A stretch of DNA of 64,000 nucleotides from Euryodendron excelsum (GCA_033060915.1 CM065378.1:9122001-9186000); one strand, 5' to 3'. Positions 46,701 through 59,934 are shown, counted from the first letter of the stretch. A program made the numbers and translations. The notes: a model not told the origin generated them from the sequence alone.

Positions 46701-48550
46701 AGGAAACCCTAATTTTCTTTCCCAAAAACATGACTTCCTCTTTTGCTTCAAATCATAGACTTTCAAAATCTCTTTTTCCACCAAAATCATAGGTTTTCAA
46801 ATCCTAGATTTTCAAAATTCAACCTTGACAATTTCATGTCAAATACAATCTTTCAAATTAGGAAACTAGATCAAATCTTTCAACTTAGGAAACTAAATTA
46901 AATTCTTCAATTTTAGAAACTATATCAAATCATCCCTTTTTGGAAATAAAATCAAATTATCTCTCTTTGAAAATTAAATCAAATCTTCAACTTTAGGAAA
47001 TAGAAATCAAATCTTTCTTAATTCAAACATTTTCTAATTCCAACCTTTTTAAATTTTAAAACTTTCCAAAACTCAAAACTTTTCTAAGTTCAAACTTTCT
47101 AAATTCAAAACATTCCTAAAGCGAAATTTTCCTAATTTGGCACTTTTCTAAAATGGAACTTTTCTATTTTGAAACATTCCTAATTCGAAGATTTCCTAAT
47201 CCATTCTTTCTTAAATCATAAGCTTTCTAAACTCCTTCAAATCAAGTCAAATCTCTTTTCAAATTTTCCTTAAATCCACCTTCCCTAATTCGAATCTTTC
47301 CTAATTTGAACATTTTCTAAATCCAATTTTCTAATATCAAACTTTTCAATTCTAAATCAAATCCTTTCTAATTCAGCTACATGTTCTAATCTTAAGAAAC
47401 CTAAACCATAGGTGGCCTAAACCCTAGTTCAAGCCTAACCCTAAAGTTAGAAAGCTTCAACCCTTTTTCTAAGACTTCTTTCTAAACTAATATGGTTTTC
47501 AACTTCAATCTAAGTCAAAGATGTTTTCAAATCTCAATCTTTCCAAATCTAGTCCAATTTCTCTTTCAAAGTCCAAACTCTCTTCCAAGTCAAATCGTCA
47601 AGTTCAATTTCAAATCATAAAGTCAAAATCAATTCCAAGTTCAATTTCGAATCTTCTATTCAAAGTTCAAATCAAACATTTTCAAGTTAAACTCTTCAAA
47701 AACCTTAATGTGTCTATTTTCAATAGGACTCTTGTCTGAACTACGACGATTACAACCTTTTTCAAACTTCCAATTCGATAAAATTTTTTAAGTCTCTAAT
47801 TCCATAACCTTTTTCAAGTTTCCAATTCCTTAATCTATTTCAAATTTCTAATTCCGAAATCTATTTTCAAAGTCTCCAATTTTAATTTCTAAAACCTTCT
47901 TTCAAAAATCAAATCTATCTTTTCAAGTCTATTTTCAATTTCAAATCATCTTTTCAAATCTATTTTCAAAATTAAGTCTTTTCTTTCAAATCTATTTTCA
48001 AAAATCAAAACCTTTTTCTCTCATGCAACATGTCAAACTTCTTTTAAAAAGTTCTTTTTAAAGTGGATAGTTTTGGGCATTTATTAATCAAAGATTCTAA
48101 ATGAGTGAACCCAGTGTGAATAGACATGTAGGTACCGCAAAGGCGGGATAAGATGATGACTTAATGTGTCTTTCCTACACGTAACCAACCTCCGAACCTA
48201 TATTACTGTTTTCAAATACCAAAATGGAGTTATTTTCAAAAAGGGCTTAAATTTTTTCAAAACTTGTCAATCAACCTATTTTTTAAAAAACCCTCTATTG
48301 AGGAAGTTTTCAAAATCTTTTCAAAAACCCTAAGTGTAATATTCGAATTGTGCTTAGTTTTAGGTTATCTAACTCACCTTAATCAAGTTAAGTGGCGACT
48401 CCCAATCTTTTTGTAAAAGCCCTTATTCAAAGTCGATTTCTAATTCAAACCCAGTCGCACTCGTCCTTCTAGGAGGATGAGTTCTAACGAAAGAGCACTA
48501 TGTTTTTCTCACTTGTTTTTCTCTGAGTGTAGAAAATTGGGGCATGACAA
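43768..48550 (+). mobile_element. Solo LTR of family L, copy 2, about 4.78 kb
   Basis: Starts TGTAAGCACCCCC and ends GGGGCATGACA. It is flanked by AAAAG on both sides (43763-43767 and 48551-48555). The uninterrupted Athila 5' LTR at 58911-58935 reads TTTTCAAAAGGATCTAG, confirming the empty site. It holds three ~155-bp tandem units (44738-45200), TATA box 45413-45420, the G-depleted region 45960-48050 and the conserved last 500 bp. Short frames within it have no protein resemblance. Confidence 0.9.
45413..45420 (+). promoter_or_regulatory. TATA box of L LTR copy 2
   Basis: TATAAATA at the position equivalent to 38278 in copy 1. Confidence 0.6.
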
Positions 48551-49470
48551 AAAAGATCTAGATTTTAATTACCAAGAATATAAAAGCAATCCATTCCACA
48601 TTAAGATTAAGATCCTTAGGTCCCTACCGGATATTTGAATATAAAAATATATCAAACAGAGGACCCGCATAAATTATACAAGTCTCTAAAAAGTGATAAG
48701 TAAACCAACAATTACGTTACTTTACACTACTCCTATATTAATTACAATACTCCTAAACTTAAATTTGTTTACAAAACACAAAATTATTACGTGCATAAAA
48801 TATACGTGCCTGTGCCCGTGCCCATGTATGCAATATACTAAACGTATGTAAAAATACTAAGTTTTTGAATAAATTTGAAATGAAAAGACAAATCTTAATT
48901 GATCATCCAAATACTGTCACGTGAACTTCATAATTGGTTTCAAGAATAAAACTAGCTACTCATGATAATAAAAATATATAATTTGAAAGATAATGACTTC
49001 ATAAATAAAAAAGTTTATTATAACAAAATAATGGTAAAGAAAAAACTGACTGAAAAATACTAACAAACTAACTGTAAATCTACCCCTGAAAATGAAATAA
49101 CTAAATGTGGAGCTCCTTGGCTTTGAACTTCCTCTCCGGTCAAGCTCTCTCTCTAGCTCTCCTCTGAAGCTCCTCTTCCTCTCCATGACTCTCCTATTTA
49201 TAGAAGATGAAAAGAAATTATTATTATTATATTATTTTCTTTTTTTATTTTTTAATTACACCACTAACTTATATATATATATATAATACCACCCCCGAAT
49301 AAATGTATGCGTGTCTGGCGGCTTCATTTTACTCGATTTTAACTTCAAATCTGTACAAGACACAAAAAATAAAGAAAACTAAGTTTTGCATTAAAATGAT
49401 AAATATATAAATATTTATTTATACTAACTTATAATTAGAGACTCTGAGTGTACTTTTTAGAGTACAATCA

Positions 49471-51757
49471 CACCCTTCAACTAAGCTTTTGCTAGTCCCT
49501 AGCAAAATAATAAATACACTTAAAAAGATATGTTCCACTTTTGTAGGAATTACGATTGCATTTAGCATATGCACCAACCCTTTACACTCCTAAGTTACCC
49601 TTAGTGGACGGGTGGTGTCTCACGAAAGTTTCCAGTGATGATACCCACAAACATCAAAATGTAGCCTGCAAGTGAGGATAATGAGAAAAAATATTACATG
49701 TATCAAAACATAAGCATATTTTGCATATCGTACTCGTTAATACACAAGTAAAATAATGTCTTAAAACAATATGTGAGAGGTTTCTGTGTGTGTTGTGATC
49801 ATTACATGATAAGAAAAGTATTATAACATTAAAACATAAATACATCCTTTAATATTTGATTCAATCTTACTGGATATTCTCTCAGAAAGAAAGAATATAG
49901 GCATCTCACACCGGTTGTCTTTGTAAAAGAGTAAATGTAATGAAAAATCAAAAGAGACAACCATAAAGAAAATGACGTCAATATATAAAGTGAGAGACGA
50001 CTTAGCATAGCTCCATAAAAAGAATGCTCAATACTAAAATCACACAAGCAATTGATAAGTGAATTTTATAAGCAATAAATGAACAAGCCATGTACACATC
50101 AAATCCTTGAGTACTTTATTCAGGTTGTAACTTGGCCATGAGATTTAAGGTAAGGAGAAAGAAATGATAAATGGCTCAAAATATGTGTGATCAAAACATG
50201 AAATGATCAAGAAATACATACTTTTAATTTCTCAATTTCATTTGATTTGATACGAATGTTTTTTTTTCTATTTCTTCTTTTTTATTTATTTATTTTTTAT
50301 ACTTCCCTACTTTCGTACTTTCTTTTCTACTTTTTTTTTTCATCGTATTGCAAATAGGTTATCCCCTTTTCAATTCAACTTGCACAAGTGAAGATACTTG
50401 TATTATCATATTTAAGGATAAACCTTTAGTAATGATATATGTAGCAAGAGACAAAGAAACATGCTTAAAGATGGTTACAAGGGAATTACATCAACAAAAA
50501 AATATGTGGCTCAAAAAAACAAAGATGACCTTGATTCATTTTTTAAAGTGCATAGTAACTCAGAGTTCTAAGAATTCAACATATTCAATTACTATAGCAA
50601 TTCAAACAATTGAGTCAAATATAATTATAATGGAGCTATTGAGAAAGTGATATGGAAGAAATTCATTAAGAGTAAATGTAAACACTCCGAAAGGCGTGAT
50701 TGACTTTAAAGCTCACTTGGTGAAAAATCTCCACTTTTGTAAGGATAAAACTGTACAATATGTAAAAATACTAAACTTATCATGATATAATAATAAGTGA
50801 TGTAAAATAGCCTCTTTATATGTGTTAAGTTAAAATCTTGTAATTGTATTAAAAAGAAAGGATAAAACAAAATTTGTGCTAAGGTGAATGAAAACATGTT
50901 TCAACAAATTCTCAAAATCTATATTTGCATTTCACATAAAACTGTACAAAATTATAAAAGATATGTAAACATCTTTTGTAGATCTCAAGTGCATTCAAAT
51001 TGTACGCTTCTCGACCTTGTGCATGTTTTTTTTTTTAAACGTACAAAACATCTGCAAAATAAATGTTAGTCATATTTACAAATAAAGATAAACACACAAA
51101 TAAAACACTCAAACATAACACACTCTAAGAAGATTAAACATTATAAAGTCGAGCCAGACTTCTGACATTGAGATAGTCTACTGTTCTGATGATTCTAAGG
51201 CGTTTCAATGCCTCAACATTTACTCGTACTTTAATAATTATCTAGGTAAACTATCTGATTCCCTGACATCAGTCGGTTACTCCCTTTACAATTTTTATCC
51301 ACACACGTGTGTCTAGCACAACGGTGACACCTATTTAGTCTCTTTTCTCTTCTCCTACAAGCCAGAGTACTGCAACCAGTAAAAAGTTGAGGTTATTCCT
51401 CTTGGAACTCAACTCTCCTTACCATCTTTGCACGGCGAATTATCTCGCCTCTGATACCAAATAAAAATATCCGAAAGATGCAATATGCAAATGTAAGGAC
51501 TCGACTGTCTATATAAAAAGTCATGACACTATCCAATTCTTTAACGTCTATTGGTCATAAAAACAAAATTATAGAAATTAATAACACAAATTTCAAAAAA
51601 CGAATGTTATCTCCCCCTCCCCCCAAACTAGAGAATGGCCACGTCCCGAGGTGTAAAAGGAAACAAAGGGTAGGAAGGAACAAACATGAGTAGGGAACAA
51701 AGTATTCTCCCCAACTATAAAAAATTATCCTAACTATACAAATGCGGGGTGTTACCT
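49471..51757 (-). other. Post-pol segment of the Athila element, no intact env-like gene
   Basis: 2.3 kb between the end of integrase and the 3' LTR. In Athila elements this holds an env-like ORF; here only short AT-rich frames occur and I recognise none. 49471-49485 (CTTAGTTGAAGGGTG on the minus strand) is the probable polypurine tract at the LTR edge. A second, stronger purine tract lies at 51611-51630. Confidence 0.55.
51611..51630 (-). other. Internal polypurine tract downstream of integrase
   Basis: The minus strand reads TAGTTTGGGGGGAGGGGGAG, about 130 bp after the integrase stop. It resembles the typical Athila polypurine tract (TTTGGGGG) and is stronger than the one beside the 3' LTR. 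Confidence 0.5.
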
Positions 51758-53200
51758 CTATTCAAGCAATGGTGGATCCATGAGATTCACATTTTCAACT
51801 AGATTGGCAAAGTTCTCAAGGTAAGGCTTGAGATGATGCCCATTAACTTTCAAGATATTTCCATTCCTAGGATCCTTAATTTCAATTGCCCTGTGTGGTG
51901 ACACATCCCTTACCAAATAGGGTCCAGACCATTTACTCTTTAACTTACTCGGAAACAAGTGTAATCGGGTATTATAGTGGAACACTCTTTGACCGATGAA
52001 AAAGAATTTACGCACAATACGTTGGTCATGGAATGTTTTCATCTTGGCCTTATAGATTTTTGCATTCTCATAAGCGTCATTTCGAAATTCTTCAAGTTCA
52101 TTGAGTTGTAGCTTTCTTACTAGGCCCACCTCATCCAGACTTTCATTGAATTGGCGAATGATAGTCTTTGTGCTCAATTTTTACCGAAAGATGACACGAC
52201 TTTCCATACACAAGCCTATAAGAAGAAGCACCAAACATAATTTTATATGCAGTTCGATAAGCCCAGAGTGTATCAACTAACCTTAAGGACCAGTTCTTGC
52301 AGTTAGGATTGACAGTTTTCTCAAGAATATGCTTAATCTCCCAGTTAGCCAACTCAACTTGGCCACAAGTTTGGGAATGATAAGGTGTACTAACCTTATA
52401 AACAATCTCATACTTTCTTATTAACATTCCAACATGTCTATTGCAAAAATGAGAACATCCATCGTTAATGATAGCACGTGGCATATCAGAGCGTGAAAAG
52501 ATATGCTCTTTTAAGAACCGAACCACTGCACGGTGATCATTAGTACAGGAGGCAATGGCCTCAACTCATTTAGACACATAATTTATGGCCACAAGAATAT
52601 AAAGGTAACCAAACGAACTAGGAAAGGGTCTCATGAAATTGATACCCCAACAATCAAATATCTCAAGAATAAGAATGAGAGTAAGGGGCATCATATTTCT
52701 TCTAGACAGACTCCCTAGTCGTTGACATCAATCACAAGTCGTACAAAAGGTATGAACATCACAAAACATGGTAGGCCAATATAAACTAGATTGCAGAATC
52801 TTTGCAACTGTCTTTTTGGAACTAAAATGGCCACCACATGCATGGGAGTGACAAAACTCCATGATAGAATGAAACTCATTGTCGGGAACACACCGACGAA
52901 TTATTTGATCAGGACAGTACTTGAATAAGTATGGATCATCCCAGGAAAAATATCTCACATTTCTGAAAAATTTTCTTTTATCCAAATAAGACCAATGTGA
53001 TAGAATTTTTTCGATAGCCAAAAAGTTGGCAATGTCAGCAAACCACAGAGTGGTTGCGTGAGAAAGGGCTTGGATTTGAAAAAGATACTCATCTGAAAAA
53101 TGCTCATTGATATGTAGAGTGCCTTTGGCATCCCCTTCAACAGAGAGCCGTGACAAATGGTCAACAACAACATTTTTTACCCTCTTTTTATCTAGAATTT
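51758..53200 (-). pseudogene. Athila integrase, inactive
   Basis: Zinc-binding N terminus at 53156-52728 (FHSIMEFCHSHACGGHFSSKKT, shown only in part: HSHACGGHF and FCTTCD). Catalytic core at 52526-52143 (PRAIINDGCSHFCN with the second Asp, YHSQTCGQVE with the Glu, LWAYRTAYK). The C terminus is at 52177-51758 (FNESLDEVGL, KWSGPYLVRDV, NGHHLKPYL). The first catalytic Asp region (52530-52720) is broken by stops. Frames change at least twice. Confidence 0.85.
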
Positions 53201-53228
53201 TAATGTGGAATTATTGTAACAAAAGAAT

Positions 53229-54751
53229 CTAACAGATGATACATGGTTTTGTATCAGGCTTGGTTAACAAGTACTTTAGCGTAGAATGATCAATATAAAT
53301 GATGAGTAATGACCCTACCAAGTATAATCGAAAATTATCTAATGCAAACACAACAGCAAGAAGTTCTTTTTCAGTTGTGGTATAGTTCATTTGGGCTTCA
53401 TTCAAAGTTTTGCTCTCATAATATAGCACATGAGATTTCTTATTCACTCTCTGCCCTAAAACCGCTTCTATAACGTAAGCACTAGCACCGCACATGAACT
53501 CAAAAGGTAAAGACCAATCGGGTGATCGAATGATAGGTGCAGTTGTTAAAAGCCCTTTGAGCTTATCAAAAGCTTCTTAGCAATCAGACGTCCATTTAAA
53601 TGGAAAATCTTGACACAATAAATGACACATTGGGCGGGAGATAGCACTAAACCCTTTTATGAATCGTCGATAGAAACTAGCGTGCCCAAGGAAAAAACGA
53701 ATATCTTTCACAGTTCTAGGAGCAAGTAGTTTTTGAATTAGTTCAACCTCGGTTTTATCTACTTCAATCCCCTTGCTAGACACAATGCGTTCAAGCACTA
53801 TACTTTGTGTCGTCATGAAGTGGCACTTTTCGTAGTTTAGAATAAGGTTACTATCCTTACATCTCATCAACACCTTCTTGAGGTGTACCAAACAATTTTC
53901 ATAAGTATCTTTATAGACTGAGAAATTATTCATAAAAATCTCCAAAACTCACTTCTTCATATTACTAAAGATACTCATTATGCATCTCTGAAAGGTGGTC
54001 GGTGCATTGCACAAGTCAAAGGGCATTCTTTTGTAAGCATAAGTACCAAAAGGATATCTGAATGTTGTCTTATCTTGGTCTTATAAAGCAATTTCAATTT
54101 GGTTGTAACTAGAGTACCTATCCAAAAAACAGTAAAAGGCCCGACCTGCCACTCGTTTTAAGACTTGGTCCAAGAACAGGAATGGAAATTGGTATTTTCT
54201 AGTAATAGCATTTAGTTGACGGTAATCAATGCACATGCGCCACCCAATTTGAATCCTAGTGGGCACTAGTTTATTTTCTAATTTTGAATTACCGTGACTC
54301 TAGATTTTTTTGGAATAACTTGGGTTGGGCTAACCTACTTTGAATCAGAGATGGGGTATATAATACTCAAATCGAGAAGCTTCAGTACTTCTCTTCTCAT
54401 AATTTCTTTCATGTTGAGGTTCAGACACCTTTGCATTTGACGAACTGGTTTAGACTCCTCTTCAAGATATATGCGATGTATGCATACCAAAGGACTAATA
54501 CCATGTAAGTCTACAATGGTACACCCTAAGACTTTTTTATAATTCTTTAGTATTTCCACTAGACTCTTCTCTTGGCCTTCAGACAAGCTAAATGATATAA
54601 CAACAGGATAAGACTCACCTTCACTAAGAAATGCATACTTCAAAGAAGATGGCAAAGGTTTCCTCTCAGGGGTGGGTGCTTTCTGTTCAGAAAGCATAGG
54701 CTTGATAGCACTAGGGACTAAAGGTTTAAAAGATGAGATCCAGTGACCCAC
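53229..54751 (-). pseudogene. Athila reverse transcriptase and RNase H, inactive
   Basis: 54751-54335: protease-RT linker (NYKKVLGCTIVDLHGISPLVC, partial motif DLHGI). 54266-54081: GWRMCIDYRQLNAITRKYQF and YSSYNQIEIAL. 53945-53577: EIFMNNFSVYK, where the family has MDDF; both catalytic Asp are Asn, so polymerase activity is lost. Then NYEKCHFM and SSKGIEVDK. 53495-53229: RNase H with NYTTTEKELLAVVFAL and IYIDHSTLKYLL; the first acidic residue (family CDAS) is Gly (CGAS). Stops and frame changes separate these pieces. Confidence 0.88.
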
Positions 54752-54769
54752 TTTTATAAAGTGCTTGCT

Positions 54770-55460
54770 TTTTACCCCTTTAGGGATTGTAACTTAGTCT
54801 AATTGGTCATTTGACTCACTCAAAGCAAAAGTTTTGTCAATAGGATCTTTGAGAAACTTACTCTCAACGTAATCTTGAACCCTCAAAGCAAGTCTATTTC
54901 ATCAAAATCATTGTGTTCCTCAAATTACTTTCTAATCGACAAAATGTTCATCTCAACGGTCATATTCCCGAATGACAGTTTTAACAACTCATTTCTATAA
55001 TGAATTATGGTATTATATGTAGCTAGAAATAGTCATCCTAAGGTCACAGGAAGTTGGGAATGAGAACTAGTGCTCATAATTGGTTCTGCATCTAAAATAA
55101 TAAAGTCTATTGGGTAATAGAATTTATCTCTCTGAATGAGAACATCCTCCACAATACCCCTTGGGATCTTAATAGACCTATCAGCTAATTGCAAGGTTAC
55201 TCTTATAGGACGAAACTCACCTAATCTGAGTTGTTGGTAAACAAAATAAGGGAGTAGGTTAACACTTGCTCTTAGATCAAGAAAGGCTCGATCTATCTTG
55301 TATCCTCCTATGGTACATGATATAGTAGGACAACCAGGGTCCTTATACTTCAATGGGGTTTTATATTGCAAAATTGCACTTTGGCTCTTATTCATGAAAG
55401 CAGTTTTCTTGACATGCAATTTCCTTTTCATAATACAGAAGTCTTTTAAAAACTTGGCAT
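54770..55460 (-). pseudogene. Athila aspartic protease
   Basis: 55431-55033 encodes DPGCPTISCTIGGYKIDRAF, then LDLRASVNLLPY where the family has DLGAS, and IKIPRGIVEDVLIQ. Gly next to the catalytic Asp is replaced by Arg. The following segment down to 54770 is broken by stops. Confidence 0.85.
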
Positions 55461-55470
55461 AGGAAGGAAT

Positions 55471-57370
55471 CTACTTGATAGCATCTAGGATTAGAATGTT
55501 GAGTTTGACTAGGTTAAATACTTTGTAAATTTCTGAATTTAAAAGTTCGTGTTTACGCTTGGTCAACCTATGAGGAAATGGTGTATATTTCTCAATATTA
55601 TTGTCATCTCCTTCAAATGCTTTAATTAGCTCTAAGATTGGCTCAACTTTCTTTTTATCTTTCACACTTCTATCTTTCTCTCTCTCTTCCTCTACTTTTT
55701 CTCTCTCTTGCTCTATCTCAACTCCCTTCTCTTCATCTCTATCCTTAAAAGCGTCTTTCACAGATGGAATGGATTTATTAATGATCTTACCGCTCCTTAA
55801 GGTTGTGATGGATTGGACTTGTTCATGACTAAATTGAGGATCAATCCTCACTTCAATCATATTCACTTGCTTATTGGAAATTGGATTTAATTGGGGTTGA
55901 GATAGAAATTTTCCCGACACTTGGTAAGTCAAAACTTATGTTAAAGTAGACATTTGCTTTGTTATGTCCTCCAACAGTCTAGTGTGTTAGTCTAACATGT
56001 TCTCCTCCTGATCCACGTTATTTTTCATCTCTCTTACATCATTGGTCAACTAGTACACATTGTCTTCTAGCAGTCTCTTATCAGGAGGCTAATGTGGAAT
56101 GGGTTGGGGTGGAAAAGGTTGAGAATTTTGTGGTTCTCCTTGGAATGTTTGAGGATTCGAAAACCCCACATTATTCCACCTAAAATTTGGGTGATTTATC
56201 TATCCACAATTGTATGTGTTCGAGAAAGGGTTTCCTCTAACTTGTTGGTCATTATACATACCCTGATATTAACTAACTACATTAGCTTGACCATACAAGC
56301 CTATGGTATAACTGGACATGCAGCAGTGTCATGACTCAATGTACCACACATTAAACAACTCTTTTCTCTAGAAGATTCACTATTCACAACATTGACTCTT
56401 TTAGACTCCAGGACCTCCAATTTTTGGATAAGTGCAGGAACTCTAGCATTCAAATCATCTATTTCATTAAGCTAAAATATTACCCTAGGCTTTGACTCGG
56501 GATTTTGGGTTCCAGTTGTGGCCCAATCTCTAGCAAAGTTTGCTAAGTAATCAAAGTAGTCAAATGCCTTAGCAGGCGCTTTGTCATACACAGTTCCTGC
56601 ATACAAAGACTCAACAAACTGTTTAAGTTATGGGGTCAATAACGAATGTAAAGTATTTATGACATGCCAATTTGTAAATCCGTGATGTGGACAAGCATTC
56701 AACAAGTCTTTGAACCTCTCCCAATATTGGAAGAACGAATCACTAATTATGGGAGCAAACTGAGAGATTTGGCGATGAATTGCCTTTGTTTTATGCTCAG
56801 GAAAAAACTTTTTCAAGAACTCCATCTGAAAATCTTGTCGTGAATGAATAGACCTAGGCCTCAATGAATTGAATTATGTCTTAGCCTTTTCTTTTAGAGA
56901 AAATGAAAATAGTTTCAGAAGTACTATTTTCCTTTAATAAGAATTATTCAAGAACATAGAGCATACATTCTCGAAATCTTTGATATATTGATATCATTTT
57001 TCGAAATCCAAACCATGAAATGGATTTATCAGCTGGATTATTCCCGACTTTAAGGTCATCGCTGCGTGATGCGCGAGAAGAACAATACAAGAAGTAGGCG
57101 TTTGCCCAGTAGGATTCAGATAATCCATAAGAGATTTATGGGGAGAATCGCCATGTACACTTCCACCTTCAGGTACATTATTTGGATTTAACGGGTTGAG
57201 ATTCACAGGAGGTGGATAATCAAATTCTTCCACCATTGGGATAGGAGTAGGAGCTCAGTTAACTAACTAAATGTTTGGAACAGGAATCCCAAATGGGAAA
57301 AAAGTATGATAAGTGGGAGAAATATCACTAGAAGAGTCAACGCTCACCAATCGTCCATGCACATCCCTAA
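55471..57370 (-). pseudogene. Athila gag
   Basis: 57236-56994 carries the N-terminal Pro/Asn-rich part (PPPVNLNPLNPNNVP) and LKSGIIQLINPFHGLDFEK; 56864-56628 carries the capsid region (FLKKFFPEHKTKAIHRQISQ, YWERFKDLLNACPHHG). 55932-55471 contains SITTLRSGK and an unusually Glu/Lys-rich charged stretch, then TPFPHRLTK. Several stops and frame changes. The start is probably near 57370, but stop codons obscure it. Confidence 0.82.
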
Positions 57371-58133
57371 TGAATTATTTCATAAAAGTGTACGTACCTT
57401 ATAAAAACACAAATTAACCATTTCCGAAACATCAACACGATAAAATATTTATAAAATAAAATAAAAGAAAAAAAAACTACAGTAGCAAACTAAAATACCT
57501 GCACACAAAAACAACAAAACAAACAAAAGTTTATCCATTAGTAAAACATTAGTAAAGAGTTAGAGAGTTAGTAAATAGTTAGATGGTCACCACATCGAGG
57601 ATACCGACCTAAGTAGGCAGTGAATCAACTCGAGAAGTAAATCATAAAAAATAAAAAAATAAAATAAAAAACTGAAAGTAAAGTGCAAAAAGTAGTATGT
57701 TAGAATAGTAACCAAAGTAGATTATCCACTAAATAAAAGAAAATGTTAGATAGTTAGATGAAAAATAAAAACAAAAAATATGGTAAACAACTTGAATGGC
57801 TTCGTCTAACAATAGGCGATCATGACAACCAAAGAGGTTAACCACAATAAAAATAAATAATAATAATAATAATAAAAGAATTAAATATGTATAAATATAT
57901 AAGTTAGCAATGGAACGAAATAATAAGTTAGCATAAACCACTGAATAATAATAAAAGAATTAAATATGTATAAATATATAAGTTAACAATGGAACGAAAT
58001 AATAAGTTAGCATAAACCACTGATCAGTTGGTATACAATGTCCAATTCTCGTTAAGATAGAAATGCAATCATATGTCCAAAATCCACAGCAAATGTATTA
58101 TTATTTTATTTTCACATATTTTAATTAAGCTAT
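57371..58133 (-). other. Athila leader between primer site and gag
   Basis: AT-rich untranslated leader with a short duplicated block: AATAATAAAAGAATTAAATATG and the following AAATAATAAGTTAGCATAAACCACTGA appear at about 57870-57942 and 57945-58023. No gene. Confidence 0.6.
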
Positions 58134-58151
58134 TTTCCAACAACAACGCCA
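58134..58151 (-). other. Primer binding site of the Athila element
   Basis: The minus strand reads TGGCGTTGTTGTTGGAAA five bases inside the 5' LTR. It matches the family tRNA-Asp-type site TGGCGCCGTTGCCGGG with mostly C-to-T changes. Confidence 0.72.
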
Positions 58152-58156
58152 AAAAT

Positions 58157-59934
58157 TGCTTGTATTTTTCAATTATGGTGCTAAAAAGTACTTGTTTATG
58201 CCTAGATTGTGTAAATTTAAACACTCAAGTGCAAGTGCAGTGAAGTAGCAATTAAAATAACCCGGTAAAAATGGGGTCTATCTACAAGGAATGGAGTTCT
58301 AAATTATGTGAAATGTCATAGTTGCAGATGGTAGGTGCCAGAATTTACCCCAGGTAATGGATTAAATACAAACTAAGTCATACTAGACATAGAAGAGTCA
58401 CATACAACTTAAGTTGGAAGCTAAATCAACCGATTCGAATTTCACCTCTTGCTGACAAGATTTAAACAAAAATTACAGAAACAGTGACCAAAAGAAAAAT
58501 ATTTTGTTTTTGAGAGGTTTGATAATTGTTAAATTAGACTACAAAATAAACAAATTAAAAACAATATTGGATCCAATTAATCTGATCACGTGACTTTCTT
58601 GGGGTTAATCAATACAGGTTTACCATCTGTCAATCGTTTACCCCCTTGAGCCTCATAAACCAACAGATAGAAATATTCAATAATAACCAAATACTATAAT
58701 ATTACATTAAAATTATGAACTCTCATCATCGACTCATAAATACTAAATAATGCTTTGTCGGAGAATAAGTGTAACAAGTATAATTAAAGGCACATGTTTT
58801 CAAACGTTGTCGCTAAATACTTATTAAATTATTATTGAAAATCCTCACCACCGATTTGCATATACTGGCTGCTTTGTTAAGGCAAAAAATATTACAAACA
58901 TAATTAAAAATCTAAGTTTTCAAAAGGATCTAGATTTTAATTGTCAAGAATATAAAATCAATACATTCCAGATTATGATTAAGAATCTTAGGTCCTATCA
59001 GAGGTTTGAATATAAAAATATACCAGACAGAAGACCTGCATAAATTATACAAGCATCTGAAAAGTGATAAGTAAACTAGCATTTTGCATTACTTTATACT
59101 ACTCCTATATTAATTACGATGCTCCTAAACTTAAACTTGTTTGGAAAATATAAAATCATTACATGCATAAAATATACGTGCCTGTGCCCAGCTATGCAAT
59201 ATACCGAATATGTGTACAAAATACTAAATTTTCAAATAAATCTGTAATGGAAAGACAAACTTTAATTGATCATCCTAATACTGTTACGTGATCTTCACAA
59301 TTGATTTCAAGAATAAAACTAACTACTCATGATAATAAAAAGACATAATTTGAAAGAAAACAACTTCATAAATAAAAAAATTTATTACAGTAGAATAACA
59401 GTAAAGAAAATACTAAAAACTGACTGAAAAATACTAACAAACTAACTAAAAATCTACCCTTAAAAATGAAATAACTGAATGTGGAGATTCCTGGCTTTAA
59501 ACTTCCACTCCGCTGAATCTCTCTCTCTAGCTCTCCTCTGAAGCTCCTCTTCCTCTCCATAGCTCTCTTATAGAAGATGAAAAGAAAATTTTTATTATTT
59601 TATTATTTTAATTACACCACTAACTTATAAATATAATATCCACTAATACATATATAAATATAATATATATCCACTAATATAATATATTATATATATATAT
59701 TATAAATTAAATATTATATATATATATATATAATATAATACATCAAATTAACACTCGAATAAATGTCTGTGTGTCTGCCGGCTTCATTTTGCTCGATTTT
59801 AACTTCAAATCTGCATAAGACACAAAACATCAAAGAAAACTAATTTTTGTATTAAAATAATAAATAATATATAAATATTTATTTACACTAGCTTAGGATT
59901 AAAGACTCTAAGCATACTTTTGAGAGTACAATCA
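58157..59934 (-). repeat. 5' LTR of the Athila element
   Basis: 1778 bp. Matches the two halves of the 3' LTR and preserves the empty site of the family L insertion at 58911-58935. It contains an AT-dinucleotide-rich expansion at 59640-59750 and a CT-rich patch at 59515-59560. Confidence 0.9.

Larger units (their letters stand above)
43009..49470 (-). repeat. 3' LTR of the Athila element, split by a family L solo LTR
   Basis: 43009-43767 and 48556-49470 join to match the 5' LTR 58157-59934 throughout (shared TGCT.GTATTT start, AGTAGCA.TTAAAATAAC, GGTAGGTGCCAGAATT, and AGAGTACAATCA end). The joined length is about 1.67 kb; the partner is longer mainly because of an AT-rich expansion at 59640-59750. 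Confidence 0.9.
43009..59934 (-). mobile_element. Ty3/gypsy LTR retrotransposon, Athila lineage, with a solo LTR inserted in its 3' LTR
   Basis: 5' LTR 58157-59934; 3' LTR 43009-49470, interrupted at 43768-48550. The target duplication is ACATT (43004-43008) on one side and ACCTT (59935-59939) on the other, one mismatch, inside LINE sequence. The internal region carries a primer site, then gag, protease, RT, RNase H and integrase on the minus strand, followed by a 2.3-kb post-pol segment where Athila elements normally have an env-like ORF. All genes are broken. Confidence 0.9.

Noticed and set aside
55601..55828. Ser/Leu-rich plus-strand frame
   Set aside because: Antisense of the charged Glu/Lys stretch of Athila gag.
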